Below are positions 1-10,489 of a stretch of 64,000 nucleotides of DNA, one piece after another. A program made the position numbers and the translations under genes. Under the pieces are notes generated by a model that was not told where the DNA came from, ran no database searches, and saw only the letters and a program-made list of their open reading frames with translations. This DNA comes from Acanthosepion lycidas. Lineage: Eukaryota > Mollusca > Cephalopoda > Sepiida > Sepiidae. Position 1 is the first letter of the stretch. Every line of letters begins with the position of its first letter. Where the stretch lies: positions 82,996,049 to 83,060,048 of the forward strand of contig OZ010574.1 in assembly GCA_963932145.1 (NCBI GenBank). The letters run 5' to 3'.

Positions 1-199
1 CAAAGACATTTGTCTGTTGGTTGAACAAACCCATAGGAGATTATCTTTTCATACTTATACAATAAAGTTCTCCCTGTAAAGTAACCATGTTATATTAAAC
101 CCTTGCAAAATATTCTCAAGATATTCAAAATGACTGTTATTTTTCTTGACAGATTATTGTGATGTGGAGCCTGGCAAGACACAACACTTAACTCAACTG

Positions 200-620
200 A
201 GTCAGTCATAATAGTAGTATTCAATATTCAGCGAGACAAGTCACTGCAATATATTATTCCCCTCTAGACAATTACCCAGGACTACTTATAATGAATGGAT
301 CAGTCCATTCATGTTAATAAGGAGGGTAACTGGCTTTTACCATAACACAGACCTTTCTCAGCTGTTAAAAACAAATCAATCTTCCTCTTTTTAAAATAGT
401 TTGAAAAGTTCCTTTTTGGAATAGTCATCAACTCTTAATCTTGTTCATGGTTTTAGCTTGGCTTAAAAGTCAGTCATAATAGTAGTATTCAATATTCAGC
501 TAGACAAGTCACTGCAATATATTATCCTCCTCTAGACAATTACCCAGGACTACTTATAATGAATGGATCAGTCCATTCATGATAGTAAGGAGGGTAACTG
601 GCTTTTACCATAACACAGAC
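200..620. repeat. Direct repeat pair of 153 bp (200-352 and 468-620)
   Basis: Two copies of a 153-bp sequence lie 268 bp apart in the same orientation and differ at only a handful of bases by eye. The spacer (353-467) is unique and the flanks outside the copies do not match. Each copy holds a small perfect hairpin, atgaatgga-tcag-tccattcat. No coding potential or terminal inverted repeat is visible. It could be a pair of short solo elements or a local duplication; I do not recognise the family. Confidence 0.85.
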
Positions 621-1010
621 GCTTCAAAGTATTTTTCTACTGTTTGGCAAGAGAAGGGTGCAACTAAATTTTATAACTGTAAAAAATGGCAACGGTATAT
701 GTAATGTTTCTGTTTAAGGTTTACGACTTTTTCAGGATGTTTTGTGAAATATTTCATTATTCTTACTATTGGTCAAATTAGAAAGATTTGCCCATATTTA
801 GGTTCTGTCACTGTGGATTCACACATTAAATGATTTTGATAGGCGGCTAAATGAGAAGCTAAATAAATCCAAATTCTCCCAACACACTCTTGTATCAGAT
901 CCTTTTGCACCAAATGTTTGTTTTAGTAAGAGTTTCAACACATGCTTCTGACTGGCATAAGGACTTATCATTATTGACATTATTTACTGTCTAATTAATG
1001 TTCTCATCTT
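621..1010. other. AT-rich stretch, nothing recognised
   Basis: No open frame, repeat or RNA structure that I can support. Confidence 0.6.
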
Positions 1011-1480
1011 TGGTGTTACAATTACAATGTTTTGGCTACTGTGTCCTCCAGTCTTTTTCAGGTATCTATTGATTTGGGTAATCTTCAGGGAGTTTCAAAC
1101 TGAACTCTTTAGTCAGTCTAGATTGTTCTAGTCAACTGTTCCTGTCTAAAGGAACATTAGGTTTAAGGCTCCAAGCTCTAGCTCCTGGGTAGTCCCACAG
1201 GCCAATGACTAGTTAGTCATTTTGATGATATAATCAATCCCTGGACCAGATAGCATGGATATACCCAGACTAAGTGGAAACAAAATGAGCAATAACTAAA
1301 TAATTAACAAGATATCCTTGTGCAGTGGAATGAGAACAATCTAGTCACATAAGATTGAATAAAGTGCTCCCTGAAGCTTACTCAGAGTGATGGACAGCTG
1401 AAGAAGGCCAGAGGGCTCAATCGCTGAAATGTTGTCATCATAACAACAAAAATAAAAACATAGTTTTGACTGTAAATAAT
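1011..1480. repeat. R1 dispersed repeat, two copies in inverted orientation
   Basis: 1011-1150 reads forward and about 1290-1480 reads in reverse. The family hallmark is a core near 'cctgatgaagg..gaaa.gttgt.ataacaac', followed by a purine-rich block and a TA-poor tail. Other copies occur near 11.15, 42.0, 46.8, 47.6, 48.0, 51.7, 52.3 and 54.85 kb. The core resembles repeat ends seen in many invertebrate genomes, possibly Penelope-like, but no coding part is present to prove it. Confidence 0.6.
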
Positions 1481-1800
1481 TTAAATAATCTTACAATTAG
1501 TTTTAATTTTTGTAATTTTACATTTGTAAGACCTGATCTATTAAATAAATTAAACTCTTTATGTTTTTAGGATTCTCTTCACCTCTTACACAGAATTACC
1601 AACAAATCTAATGAAAATACTGTCAGATTTTTCAGACAAACATATGTTGACTAGTTTCATTGTAAATATAACAAAACTTATGGGGATATCTAGCTCCTAG
1701 GGGTAATGATTAGAAAATTAGTTAAACAAACAGTTATTAACTTTGATTCTCATTGGGAGAGGATTTCTTTCTTTTCTCTCAAAACAATGTTAAATAGCCA
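1481..1800. other. AT-rich stretch, nothing recognised
   Basis: Only AT-rich sequence without open frames or repeats that I can name. Confidence 0.5.
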
Positions 1801-2060
1801 CTTGAGGTAGTGGTTTACAATTGAAATGGTAATGATGAATTGCGTGTGTGATATGAATGGAAGAGGTGGTAGGAAATGAAAATTATGAGAATAAACAGGA
1901 AATATAATGATGGACTCTTGACTCAAAGAGCTTTAGATTAAAGTGTTCGAGGAAGCACCCACGTGGGAGTTTGTTCCACAAAGAGGCAGTTGTTGGGCAA
2001 GAGCTGAGTAGAACTTCCTTTTTACATTTGAAACATGGTGGAAATAAGGGTGATTTGATT
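1800..2060 (-). mobile_element. Possible CR1-like LINE 3' fragment
   Basis: The block around 1948-1990 (gaagcaccca.gtgggagt.tgttccacaaag) resembles 13720-13755, which lies in a better preserved CR1-like C-terminus on the minus strand. The translation is broken throughout. The call rests on this resemblance only. Confidence 0.35.
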
Positions 2061-2900
2061 CTGTGTGTAAAAAAAGGAGAATAAATTAAGGATTAGGGAG
2101 AGAAAAAAAGATTTTGGAACTAAAAGCAAATACCTACAGATCATTGGAAATATATTGTGCTTCTGAAATACAATACAGTTGTGAGGGTCTCCTGATGGTC
2201 ATGTAAGTCTAGTAAAAAAAAGAGACAGAATATGGTGGTGACTTTTCATTGGCCTGTGAATTGATATATCATGAACTACTGAGAAGGTGAGATTTCTTGG
2301 TAAAAACAATGAAGTTTCTCCCACCATGTTTAGTGAGAATCTTTGCCACATAGGGTGTGTGTCTGCAATGATTAGATAGTGAAGTTTTTCTTGCTCACTC
2401 CATCATCTCCACCACTGACATGTAGTTGGCAGAATTTCCCTACTGAGGACAATACAAGTAGCCAGTACAGAATATATGCATTTATTACTGCAAGAAGACC
2501 TTTCCCATGGGGAAAAGATGGCTGATTTAACTTTCAGTAAGAAAGTGACATGGCAACTTTGGTGTATTGGTCTAATGGCAGCCATGGAGTCTTACGCAGT
2601 GCATAAACTGAGAGAGCCAACTAAAAAACAATGCCCAGTCATCAAACACTAGTTTGAGCCATATATGATGATGTGATAATGTCACTATTACATATAAACC
2701 TAATAGATATATTCTACCATGCATTCCTGACCAATGACAATCATTTTCTTTCTTATTTTCAATCCATTTCTTTAGTAAATCATTATCCCTTTTAATTATA
2801 AATATTAGAAATGATTGCATTAATCCCATATTGAAAACTAATTTATTCTTGATTTCCATGAAATTATTTTCAATTTATATCTATAGTAAAAATCATTAGT
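2061..2900. other. Unannotated stretch
   Basis: Short minus-strand open frames (2403-2585, 2572-2859) have no motif I recognise and look like chance. The composition is slightly less AT-rich than its surroundings. It may continue the preceding decayed LINE, but I cannot show that. Confidence 0.5.
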
Positions 2901-2906
2901 AACATG

Positions 2907-2985
2907 TTAGGTTGGTGCAAAAATAATGTCGTCTTTCTTTTGAAGTTGAACGTCAAAAAACGACATTATTTTTGCACCAACCTAA
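2907..2985. mobile_element. Mariner-type MITE (MADE1-like), 79 bp
   Basis: The element starts TTAGGTTGGTGCAAAAATAA and ends with its inverse, so most of its length is a terminal inverted repeat of about 27-30 bp around a short centre. The end sequence and overall size match the mariner miniature elements of the Hsmar1/MADE1 type. The right flank is TA; the left flank is TG, probably a decayed TA target duplication. It has no coding capacity and would need a mariner transposase in trans. Confidence 0.88.
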
Positions 2986-3960
2986 TATTTAGATTATATA
3001 TAATAGTCCTACTTCCCTGCCATACTAGAATTTATATAGAAATATATAAATACTTGTCACTGATTTGGCTCATACAGAGAAATTATAACATATGCATACA
3101 ACAAGCAGTGTGAAAGGGGCAAACAGTGATAGATTCCTGAAGGGAAAACATGCAGGTCTGTGGTGTCATCTACATATCTGGTTGAGACCATGTGGTTTCC
3201 TCTGCTCTCTTAACTGCTATGGCAGTCATGTATTGCATCCCTGTTGTCTATATAGCAACTGGCATAGGCACATCTTGCTTGGTGTGCTAAATAGCAATTG
3301 ATGTTTTGTGAATTCATCTATCCCAAAGTCACATAATTGCTCTTCACATCTCTTCAGTCCTATTTTTTCATTTAAATTTTTTTTCTACGAAATCATACTT
3401 GATGAAAGCTAATCGACATTAACCTGCAAACCTTTTTTCCTTTTTGCCTTGCACCTTTTTACAATCCAGTGCTGCCATCTACTTCATCATTATTAATGGG
3501 TGGATTTATTCTAGAATCAACATATATACAAAATGCAATTTATTTTTGGGTGCATGTAGGAATAATTTTTCATTTAAGCCAGTTTGAGTAAAGACTAATG
3601 AAAATTCTCTTTTTCTATTTTTTTTTTAGATTTCTTATTTAATTTTTCTGCTTTTTAAACCATTTTTCTGGTTTCTGGGGAAAAGTTGAACATAAATAAA
3701 TTATTCAGTGTCTTCTGATTCGTTTCATCTTTTGTAAACCATTATCAAAGAACATTATTTGTGTTTGATAAAGTCTAGGTATCAAAGATGAAAGTTCATC
3801 CAAATAATTACCATGCACAGAGATTATTTCCCTTACTTGGATATTCACTCAAGTGAAAAGAAATCTCTTCTCTTTGGGATTATATTATCCTTTCTGATAC
3901 AATGTGTCAATGAGTTGCATATGTTTGATACATTACAGCCTTGTATTAACTTGACCAAAG
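2986..3960. other. AT-rich stretch, nothing recognised
   Basis: Several short plus-strand frames (for example 3092-3301 and 3813-4022) show no domain or repeat hallmark. Homopolymer T runs are common. Confidence 0.5.
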
Positions 3961-3961
3961 T

Positions 3962-4290
3962 TCTTAAGCTAAAAATTCTACACTATGGCTCTCCACAATT
4001 TCCTATCTTTTATTGTTCCTAGTAATTTTTTACTCTTTACCATCCCTCTGTCCTTATTCTGCCATCAATTCACTGAAAATCATGGAGGTGGTTTCTTGCT
4101 GGTTGCTCTGCTTCTCTTGCCTTCATTATGTTCTATCCAAGTCTTTATAATGTGTCCCATAAATTTTAATTGTCTCTTTCTGATTGTAGGTATAAGTGTC
4201 CTTTTATTTCCTATTTTTCTTAAAACTTCCTCGCTGCTTACATGTTCAGTTCATTGTATTCTCAGCATCTGTCAGTAGAACCACATCTCT
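3962..4290 (-). mobile_element. RTE-like LINE, 3' end fragment
   Basis: On the minus strand this matches the last part of the ORF2-type protein seen better at 29740-30326 and 31985-32545: the stretch just after the reverse transcriptase with the 'R..L.FLGHIM..EG' and 'ATKDRK.W' blocks. The frame is heavily broken. It abuts a different LINE 3' end starting at about 4385. Confidence 0.6.
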
Positions 4291-4384
4291 GTCAGGTGAA
4301 ATCTCTTGTCACATTGTCACGTTTTCACTGCCCTATTTTTGTCTTTTTTTATTTAATCATATTTTTGTCTTTTTTATTTAATTA

Positions 4385-5010
4385 TTTCACTCAAGCAAGG
4401 CAATAAAGCTACTAAGATGCAAAGGGTTAATGACAGTGACAAAATCTGAGAAAAATTGTTATTAAAGAGATAGGATAATAAAAGGAAAAGATTCAAGGAG
4501 AGGGATGACAATTGACATTGCATTTAACTTTTCCCCCCACAAAGCAAGAATTGCAAGAGAAGAAACTGTTAGTATAGAATTTAAGGTTGCATCTAGCAGT
4601 TTCAACTGTAAAAGGATGACACCTAAATTCCAATCTAAAGTCCTGTGCTTTAAAGTTTAGGTGCTAAAGAGAAAAGTTACCATGCATATATTTATAGAAA
4701 AAGCACAGGGCAGCTACATTAAAGTGGTAGGAAAGTGACTGAAGCTGAGATGCCAGATTAAAACCAATAACATTGCAGATTTTTCTCTGGATTTTGTCAA
4801 GAATTTCTAGATATAAAACTGAAGGACCAAACCAAATGTGGCAGCAGTATTCAATGCATGGAGGAATGGTAGTCATATAAAAGTGTAAGATAGATTTTGG
4901 TAAGAATAATTGTCTAGAATGATATGTTTTCTCACTGGAATATATATATATGTATATGAGGTTTGACACTGTGAAGCATTTTTTGCAGTCTCTGGATAAC
5001 CTCAGCATTG
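4385..5010 (-). pseudogene. CR1/Jockey-like LINE, C-terminal part of ORF2
   Basis: Minus-strand translation of 5008-4664 gives a clear LINE C-terminal region: 'PCIEYCCHIWFGPS', 'LEILDKIQRKICNVIG' and 'ALCFFYKYMHGNFS'. This region follows the reverse transcriptase in CR1/Jockey-type proteins. Toward 4385 it runs into the 3' tail, which ends near the shared block 'cactcaagcaaggcaa'. The copy is 5'-truncated, the usual outcome of incomplete reverse transcription. At least eight further copies of the same family lie in this window. Confidence 0.82.
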
Positions 5011-5019
5011 AGCACTGTT

Positions 5020-5150
5020 ACTTAGTGCTTAGGTAGGTGTCTTCTGTTAATGTTGTAGTTATTGCACTTGCCTTTTGGCTGTTGTTTAGTGCCACCAGGT
5101 GGCAGCTTCTGTAAAATGCTGGCAGCCATATTGAAATTAAGTGAATTTCC
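5020..5150 (+). repeat. Candidate 5' LTR remnant of Copia element 1
   Basis: About 50 bp at 5072-5122, with core gttgtttagtgccaccaggt, recurs at 8189-8237, just after the Copia RNase H. One copy upstream of the gag start and one downstream of the pol end is the arrangement expected of LTRs. The match does not extend far, so the outer limits are approximate. Confidence 0.55.
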
Positions 5151-5211
5151 TTTTCTATTTTTCTGTTACTTTTAAAGTTTTGTGACTCTAAGACTTATAA
5201 TTTATGTAAGA

Positions 5212-5410
5212 ATGGATAATTCTAATACATGTTCTTTCAAATGGCCTCCAAGGCTAGACAATGAATCTGCCTATGAACAATGGAAGAAAAGCCTACATAT
5301 TTAGAGTAGGTTGACAAACCTTCCTAAACAAAAACAGTCTTTGGCCATTTACCTATCTTTAAATGGAAAAGTCAGATCTGCCTCTTCTGATATAGTGAAG
5401 ATTTGGAGTT
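5212..5410 (+). pseudogene. Copia gag, N-terminal remnant
   Basis: An ATG at 5212 opens a short frame that includes 'FKWPPRLDNESAYEQWKKSL', the typical start of Ty1/Copia Gag, where a conserved Trp and an aromatic/Trp pair occur. A stop and a frameshift follow; the next frame reads 'LPKQKQSLAIYLSLNGKVR', again Gag-like. Gag then stops abruptly and integrase begins about 60 bp later, so the rest of Gag, the zinc knuckle and the protease are deleted. Confidence 0.72.
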
Positions 5411-5459
5411 GACACTATCATCCAAAACCTGGATGAATTAATTCAAAAGAACCCCTTCC

Positions 5460-6110
5460 AGACATGTTGTCGGTTTTCCTATGGCAACTGAATTTAATGA
5501 AACTGTGGCTTTGGATTTGAAAATATATGGCAAAAGTTACTTTATTGTGATTATGGATCTGGCAACCTATTTTTGCACAGTGAGGGTGATTCAAAACAAA
5601 ATGGCTTCTACAGTTATTGCAAGGTTCTACTCCAGTTGGATAACCATTTTTGGTTCTCCAAAAATATACTATTTGACAATGGGTGTGAATTATACACCAG
5701 TGAAATTCGGGAATTGGGTGAAGCCCTCAACATGACAGTAATGACAACAGCAGCAGAAAGTCTGTGGAGCAATGGTGTATGAGATTTAATGCTGTTACTG
5801 TTAACACCATAAATAAAATTATTGCAGATACTCAGTGGGATTTGGATGTTGTTCTGGTGTGGTCTCTTTTGGTTTGCAATGCACTTGTCAACAACTCTGG
5901 TTTTTCCCCAATCAGTTGGCTTTTGGTTTTTATCCAGCCATTCCAGATATCTTCCACAATATTCTTCCTGAATCAGAACTTGTCACTACATCTATTATTG
6001 TGAGGAAAAGTTTGAATGTATTGCACCTGATTAGTCAGGAATTTGTAAAGCTTGAATATAATGAAAGAATAACTAAGAGCACTAAGGAAATAATATCTCT
6101 GGGTTATTAA
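5460..6110 (+). pseudogene. Ty1/Copia integrase (broken)
   Basis: The integrase catalytic core is visible across two frames. Frame one (from 5481) has 'VALDLK', which carries the first acidic residue, and 'IVIMDLATYF'. After a frameshift near 5660-5675, frame two has 'FDNGCE' (second Asp at 5675) and 'TTAAESLWSNG' (catalytic Glu at 5756). Downstream, 5835-6110 reads 'FFPNQLAFGFYPAIPDI', a block typical after the core. All three DDE residues can be found, but never in one frame, so it is inactive. Confidence 0.85.
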
Positions 6111-6366
6111 TACAAAGGATTTAAGAAATGGAGATCAAGTATTCTATAAAAGGAATGATAGCTAAAAATGGCATAGGCTAGGTATTGTGATTGGATATGA
6201 TGGAAAACTAGTGTTACTTTGTCATGGGGATACATATCCCAGAGTTCACACTTGTTGCTAGATTAAAGATCCAAATGCTGGTCATGATTCCTTTTCAGAA
6301 TCTAGTGATATTTCAAATTACAACAAAATAATTCTACACAAACTCCTTCCCATTCCAAACAATATA

Positions 6367-7230
6367 ATGATGATGAAGATATCCTTCAATCTGTTCCAGA
6401 GGAACAAGAGGTTGACATTTCAAAAAGGGTCCAGATGCCCTCTACAAAAGGAGGTTGCTGCATTTGGACCAATGAAGGGTAGTGTGTCTCTTCCCACACC
6501 AGGTGATGACATAAAGTGCAAGTTGGCTGATGATGAAGAATCTCAATGGAAGAGGATGAAAGTGGTTAGCAAAGCTGGTAAATCCATTGGAAAAAATAAG
6601 CACATGATGAACGTAGCAGGTGAAGAAGGTGAACCTTTCAGGCTGGATTTTGAAAATGGGGTTTGGGAATAGAGGAAAAGGCAAGATGGTTGTTCAGATG
6701 AGCAATCTGCACTGTTGTCCTCTGTTTGTGACCAAAATGTAGAGAAGGCCAAAGAAGAAGAGATACAAAGCTGGAGAAACAATGGAGTTTTTGTACAGTT
6801 TCCTGATTTGGATAGAATATCTACAAGATGGAGATATAGCAAAAAAGAGCCATCAAAATGCTTTGTTATCAAAACATGATTTGTCGCTTGGGGATTTCAG
6901 GATAAAGGAGTCAAAACTGTTTGTACATATTTCTCCATTTGTTCCAAGGAAGGTTTGTGCAGTCTTAGCCATTATATCATTCTATGGACATAAAAACTGC
7001 CTTTTTACAAAGTAATCATTTTGAAAGGAATCGTTACCTTGAACCCCCCACCCCCAAGCAAATACTCTACCCAGTAATTGTCTCTGAAAGCTCTGCAAGT
7101 GTGTCTATGATATTAATGTTGCTTCCAGATCATGGCAAACCATTGCATGGCATTATTTCTACCCATGTAAATGATTTTTGCTGGGCTGGGACTGCACTTT
7201 TTCAAGGTGAAATAATTGATTGGATCTGAA
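6367..7230 (+). pseudogene. Ty1/Copia reverse transcriptase, N-terminal and core part (broken)
   Basis: 6560-6660 reads a linker with 'SKAGKSIGKNKH'. 6740-6990 reads 'EKAKEEEIQSWRNNGVFVQF' and 'ISTRWRYSKKEP', the start of the Copia RT. 6984-7229 reads 'MDIKTAFLQSNHFERNRYLE', a strong Copia hallmark, then 'HVNDFCWAGT' where the catalytic YVDD-type box should be. The second Asp of the pair is Asn (7164-7175). Only about 40 residues separate the two blocks, so an internal deletion is likely. Several stops and frameshifts are present. Confidence 0.85.
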
Positions 7231-7439
7231 AAAATTTGTATTGAAGTTTGAAGCAAGATCCACCTTCAAATATTTCTAAATAGAAATATATCAAAAGAGT
7301 AAATTAGTGAAAATTAGTCAGGATGACTGTACTGCATCTCTAAAATCCATCTCCATCTAAAATAAAGATAATGACAAGGAACTTTCAGAGTCTGTAAATA
7401 CCAATGTCAAAAGGATTATTGGTCAATTAAATTGGGAAT

Positions 7440-7804
7440 AGAGAAAAAGGCAAGATAAGAGTTGTGCTTTGATATATGTGAATTCCAGTTCCTTTCTCAA
7501 AGAAAAGAAAACTGAAAGTATTAGACAAGTAAATAAATCTATAAAAAAGGCAAAATGACAGAAATCTCAGCTGACCATACAAGTTCTGGGAGAATTAAGA
7601 CAGCTGAAAAGGATTGCATACAGTGATGCTTTCTTTGCTAATCTAAGTGACGGACATTTCCAGGGAGGGTATATTATATTTGTTGTCAGTAGTAATGGCA
7701 ATTATATACTTATTTCTTGGCAGTCAAGATGTATAAAGAGATTTGTGAAGAGCACACAAGCTGCCGAGACACTGGCAATTGTCGACATGGCTGATACATG
7801 TATG

Positions 7805-7846
<42 letters not shown>

Positions 7847-8128
7847 TTCCTTCTCAAATTGTTGGATTTTGAGGACGTTGTGAATGTCATCCCTGTTGTA
7901 TATAAAACAGATAGTTCAGTTGTTTGTGAATCAGACCATTCAAGCACTCAGATTTTGGATAAAAGATTTCGAATTGAGACGCCTATCCTGTGTGAAATGT
8001 TGATCAATAAAGAATTGTCTGACATTAAATGGGTGCCCACAAGTCACCAAATAGCTGACTCACTTATCACTGTTCCCTCAGCCAAGATTCTTGGACATAT
8101 TATGGAGCCCAAAGAATATTTGATTTAG
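7440..8128 (+). pseudogene. Ty1/Copia RT tail and RNase H, long open frame with in-frame TA repeat
   Basis: The frame containing 'ALIYVNSSSF', 'YSDAFFANLSDG', 'STQAAETLAIVDMAD', 'LDKRFRIETPILCEML' and 'DIKWVPTSHQIADSL' is open from 7559 to the stop at 8128, with a single TGA just upstream at 7556. These are the standard RNase H blocks of Copia Pol in order. A TA microsatellite at 7811-7844 lies inside the frame, between 'DMADTCMY' and 'KFLLKLL', and is read as alternating Tyr-Ile without breaking the frame. Of all pieces of this element it is the best preserved. Confidence 0.9.
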
Positions 8129-8129
8129 G

Positions 8130-8240
8130 TTTTATAAAATTTCTTTGTTGTCTGTGTTATTATGTACTCTGTGTGCCTCTAAAGAGGCTTTTTGGTTGTT
8201 GTTTAGTGCCACCAGGTGGTGGTTTCTATAAAATGAAAAA
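8130..8240 (+). repeat. Candidate 3' LTR remnant of Copia element 1
   Basis: It shares the roughly 50-bp block with 5072-5122 and begins right after the RNase H stop. The Gypsy fragment starts immediately after it, so the LTR is probably truncated by that junction. Confidence 0.5.
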
Positions 8241-9745
8241 TTAGGCCCCAACCCCAAACCTGATGAAGATGAGGATGAACTACCAAATTGCCTAACTTCC
8301 CCACTTTTCCCACAATGGATGAAAACATTAGCAGGCTTAAGGTTTGGCTCCTAGAGAATTTCACCAAGATGGTGTTCAAAAATGATATAGTATTTCTATC
8401 TATGGTTGTCTCTGCCACTCACATTCACATTAAAGAGGGAGTAATCCCTAATATCGGGGACAAACCAATTCCTGTACCTTTCCACTTCAAAGAACCAGTG
8501 AGACAGGCCCTTTGGAAAAACCTGGAAAGAGGCATCATAGCTTCAGTACTTGCTGTCATGCCTACCAATTGGTGTAGCACAATGGTGATATCTGCCAAGA
8601 AAAATGGTAAACCACAGAGAACTATAGATTTCCACCTCCTAAATTTACAATGTAAATGAGAGACACACCATATTGTGTCACTGTTCCAGTTGGCACTGCA
8701 ACTGCCATCTAAGACAAAAAAAGTTTTTAGATGCTGTCAATGGGTACCACTTAGTCCCTTTAGATAAATGATCCCAGCCATTTGCCACTTTCAACATGGA
8801 ATAGGGGAGATTCATGTATCTCAGGATGCCTCAAGATTATCCTACATCAGGAGACTTGCAGATACGTCAAGATAATAAAAAATATTCCTGTAAGGTGAAG
8901 ATTGTGGATGCCTCTCTGTTATACGACTCCAGCATCAAGGAAGTTTTCTATCACACCTTCGATTTCCTACTTCATTGTGCGAAAAATGTAATCATACTCA
9001 ACAAAGATAAATTCCAATTCTACCAGGATGTGGTGCAATTTGGAGGTCTCCAGATAATGACCTCTAGAGTGACTTCTTCTGAGTCTATGCTGCAGGTGAT
9101 ACTAAACTTTCCAGTCCCAAAGACATTCACCAATGCCAGGTCATGGTTTGGGTTGGTTAATCAGGTGGCCTGGACATACTCATTGGGTCCAGTCATTCTG
9201 CTCTTTCATGATCTTGTCAAACAAGACTCCTGTTTTGCTTGGAACCAAAGCCTCAAGGATGCATTTCAACATTCCAAATGAGTTATAATTGACATAGTTT
9301 GGAAGGGCGTCATAATGTATGACAAAAACAGAGTGACTTGCTTCACTCCAGATGGAGCAAAGGAATGGGTTTCCTACTCCTAAAAAAGCATTGTCCATGC
9401 ACCAACGAGAAAGACCTAGATTGTTGCTCAGAACATTGGCACCTGAAATTTGCTGGCAGCAGATTTTGCACTGATGCTGAGTGCAGATATGCACCAATAG
9501 AAGGCAAAGCAGCAGCGATTACATGTGCATTGGAGAAATGTTGTATGTTGATCATGGGTTACCTCAGCATCATAGTGGTTACAGACCACACACCACTAAA
9601 GTGGTTGTTTGGCAATAGAGATCTGAGCAAGATTCAAATCCCTGAGTGTTTAGACTGAAGAAAAAAAACTGAGATATTGATTCACTATCCAGCACTGCCC
9701 CAGGATTTGGCACAAAGGCTCTGATGCCATTTCCCACAAACCAGT
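8240..9745 (+). pseudogene. Ty3/Gypsy RT-RNase H fragment
   Basis: 8306-8650 reads the start of a Gypsy RT: 'IPVPFHFKEPVRQALWKN', 'ERGIIASV', and 'STMVISAKKNGKPQRTIDF'. 8814-9281 continues with 'VDASLLYD' (8904-8927), where the catalytic box should have two Asp, then 'DKFQFYQDVVQFGG' and 'ARSWFGLVNQVAW', typical of the thumb and connection. 9338-9658 is RNase H: 'RWSKGMGFLLL' (the first Asp is lost), 'TDAECRYAPIEGKAAA', 'VVTDHTPLKWLFG'. Frameshifts and stops separate the blocks. Gag, protease, integrase and LTRs are absent. The end near 9745 meets a Copia gag on the other strand. Confidence 0.87.
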
Positions 9746-10450
9746 GTTCATTTTTCCACAGTGGTAACACTTTTGCTTATGATTTGAAGCCATAGCTTTG
9801 GATTCAGCACTCCCACTTTCTTTTTCTATAAACTTTGACTGCTCATTCATGCAACAATCATTCAGTCACCAATGCCACTTCGGCATATCCTGACTAGCTT
9901 CAAGCACTGTCACCAACATATTATAAGAATCTCCTAGGCTAGCTAAAAGATGTACAACTCGATCTTCCTCATCAATGGAATCCCCAATGACTGACAACTC
10001 TTCAAATATTTCCGTCATTTTAATATTAATGTTAACAGAATTGCCTTCTTTCAATTTAAGTGAATATAATCTCATCCTCAACTTGTTTCACCATGTTTAC
10101 TTTTAATTGGTCTGGCAATGTTTTCCACACCACAGCAAGATTGTCAGGGTCCCTAATTAAATACAAAAGTGATGGTTCAACTGACAGCGCAATTGTCACC
10201 AAGGCATCATCTTTCCACAACAGGTATTTTGAGTACTTTCACATCTGTTTTGAGTTCAGGAACAATCTCTGTCTCATTAACTCTGTTCTGTAAACCCTCT
10301 CTGATCAATGCCATTTTGCTAATGCCAAATGGTGTAATTTGCCCCATTCAAGGACACAAGATTAATAAGCTTTGTTTCTGTCATCATATTCAATCTTATT
10401 ACACCTTGGTAAAATTCTCTTCCATGTACGACAAATTCAAGATGGCCGTT
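9735..10450 (-). pseudogene. Copia element 2, gag remnant
   Basis: Reading the minus strand from about 10420: 'SLNGANYTIWH' (conserved N-terminal Trp block), 'LSVEPSLLYLIRDPDNLAVVW', 'MTEIFEELSVIGDSIDEEDR', 'LLASLGDSYNMLV', then 'KCYHCGKMNT', the first half of a CCHC zinc knuckle, which is cut off at about 9740. These are in the order of a Ty1/Copia Gag. The fragment has stops and at least two frame changes. It points away from Copia element 1, so it is a separate insertion, truncated at the Gypsy junction. Confidence 0.82.
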
Positions 10451-10489
10451 ACAATCCCACAAGGTCCTTAAAATTCAATGTATTCTGGG

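Noticed and set aside
2907-2985. Human contamination because of the MADE1-like MITE
   Set aside because: The central sequence differs from the primate family and the flanking DNA is continuous AT-rich non-primate sequence.
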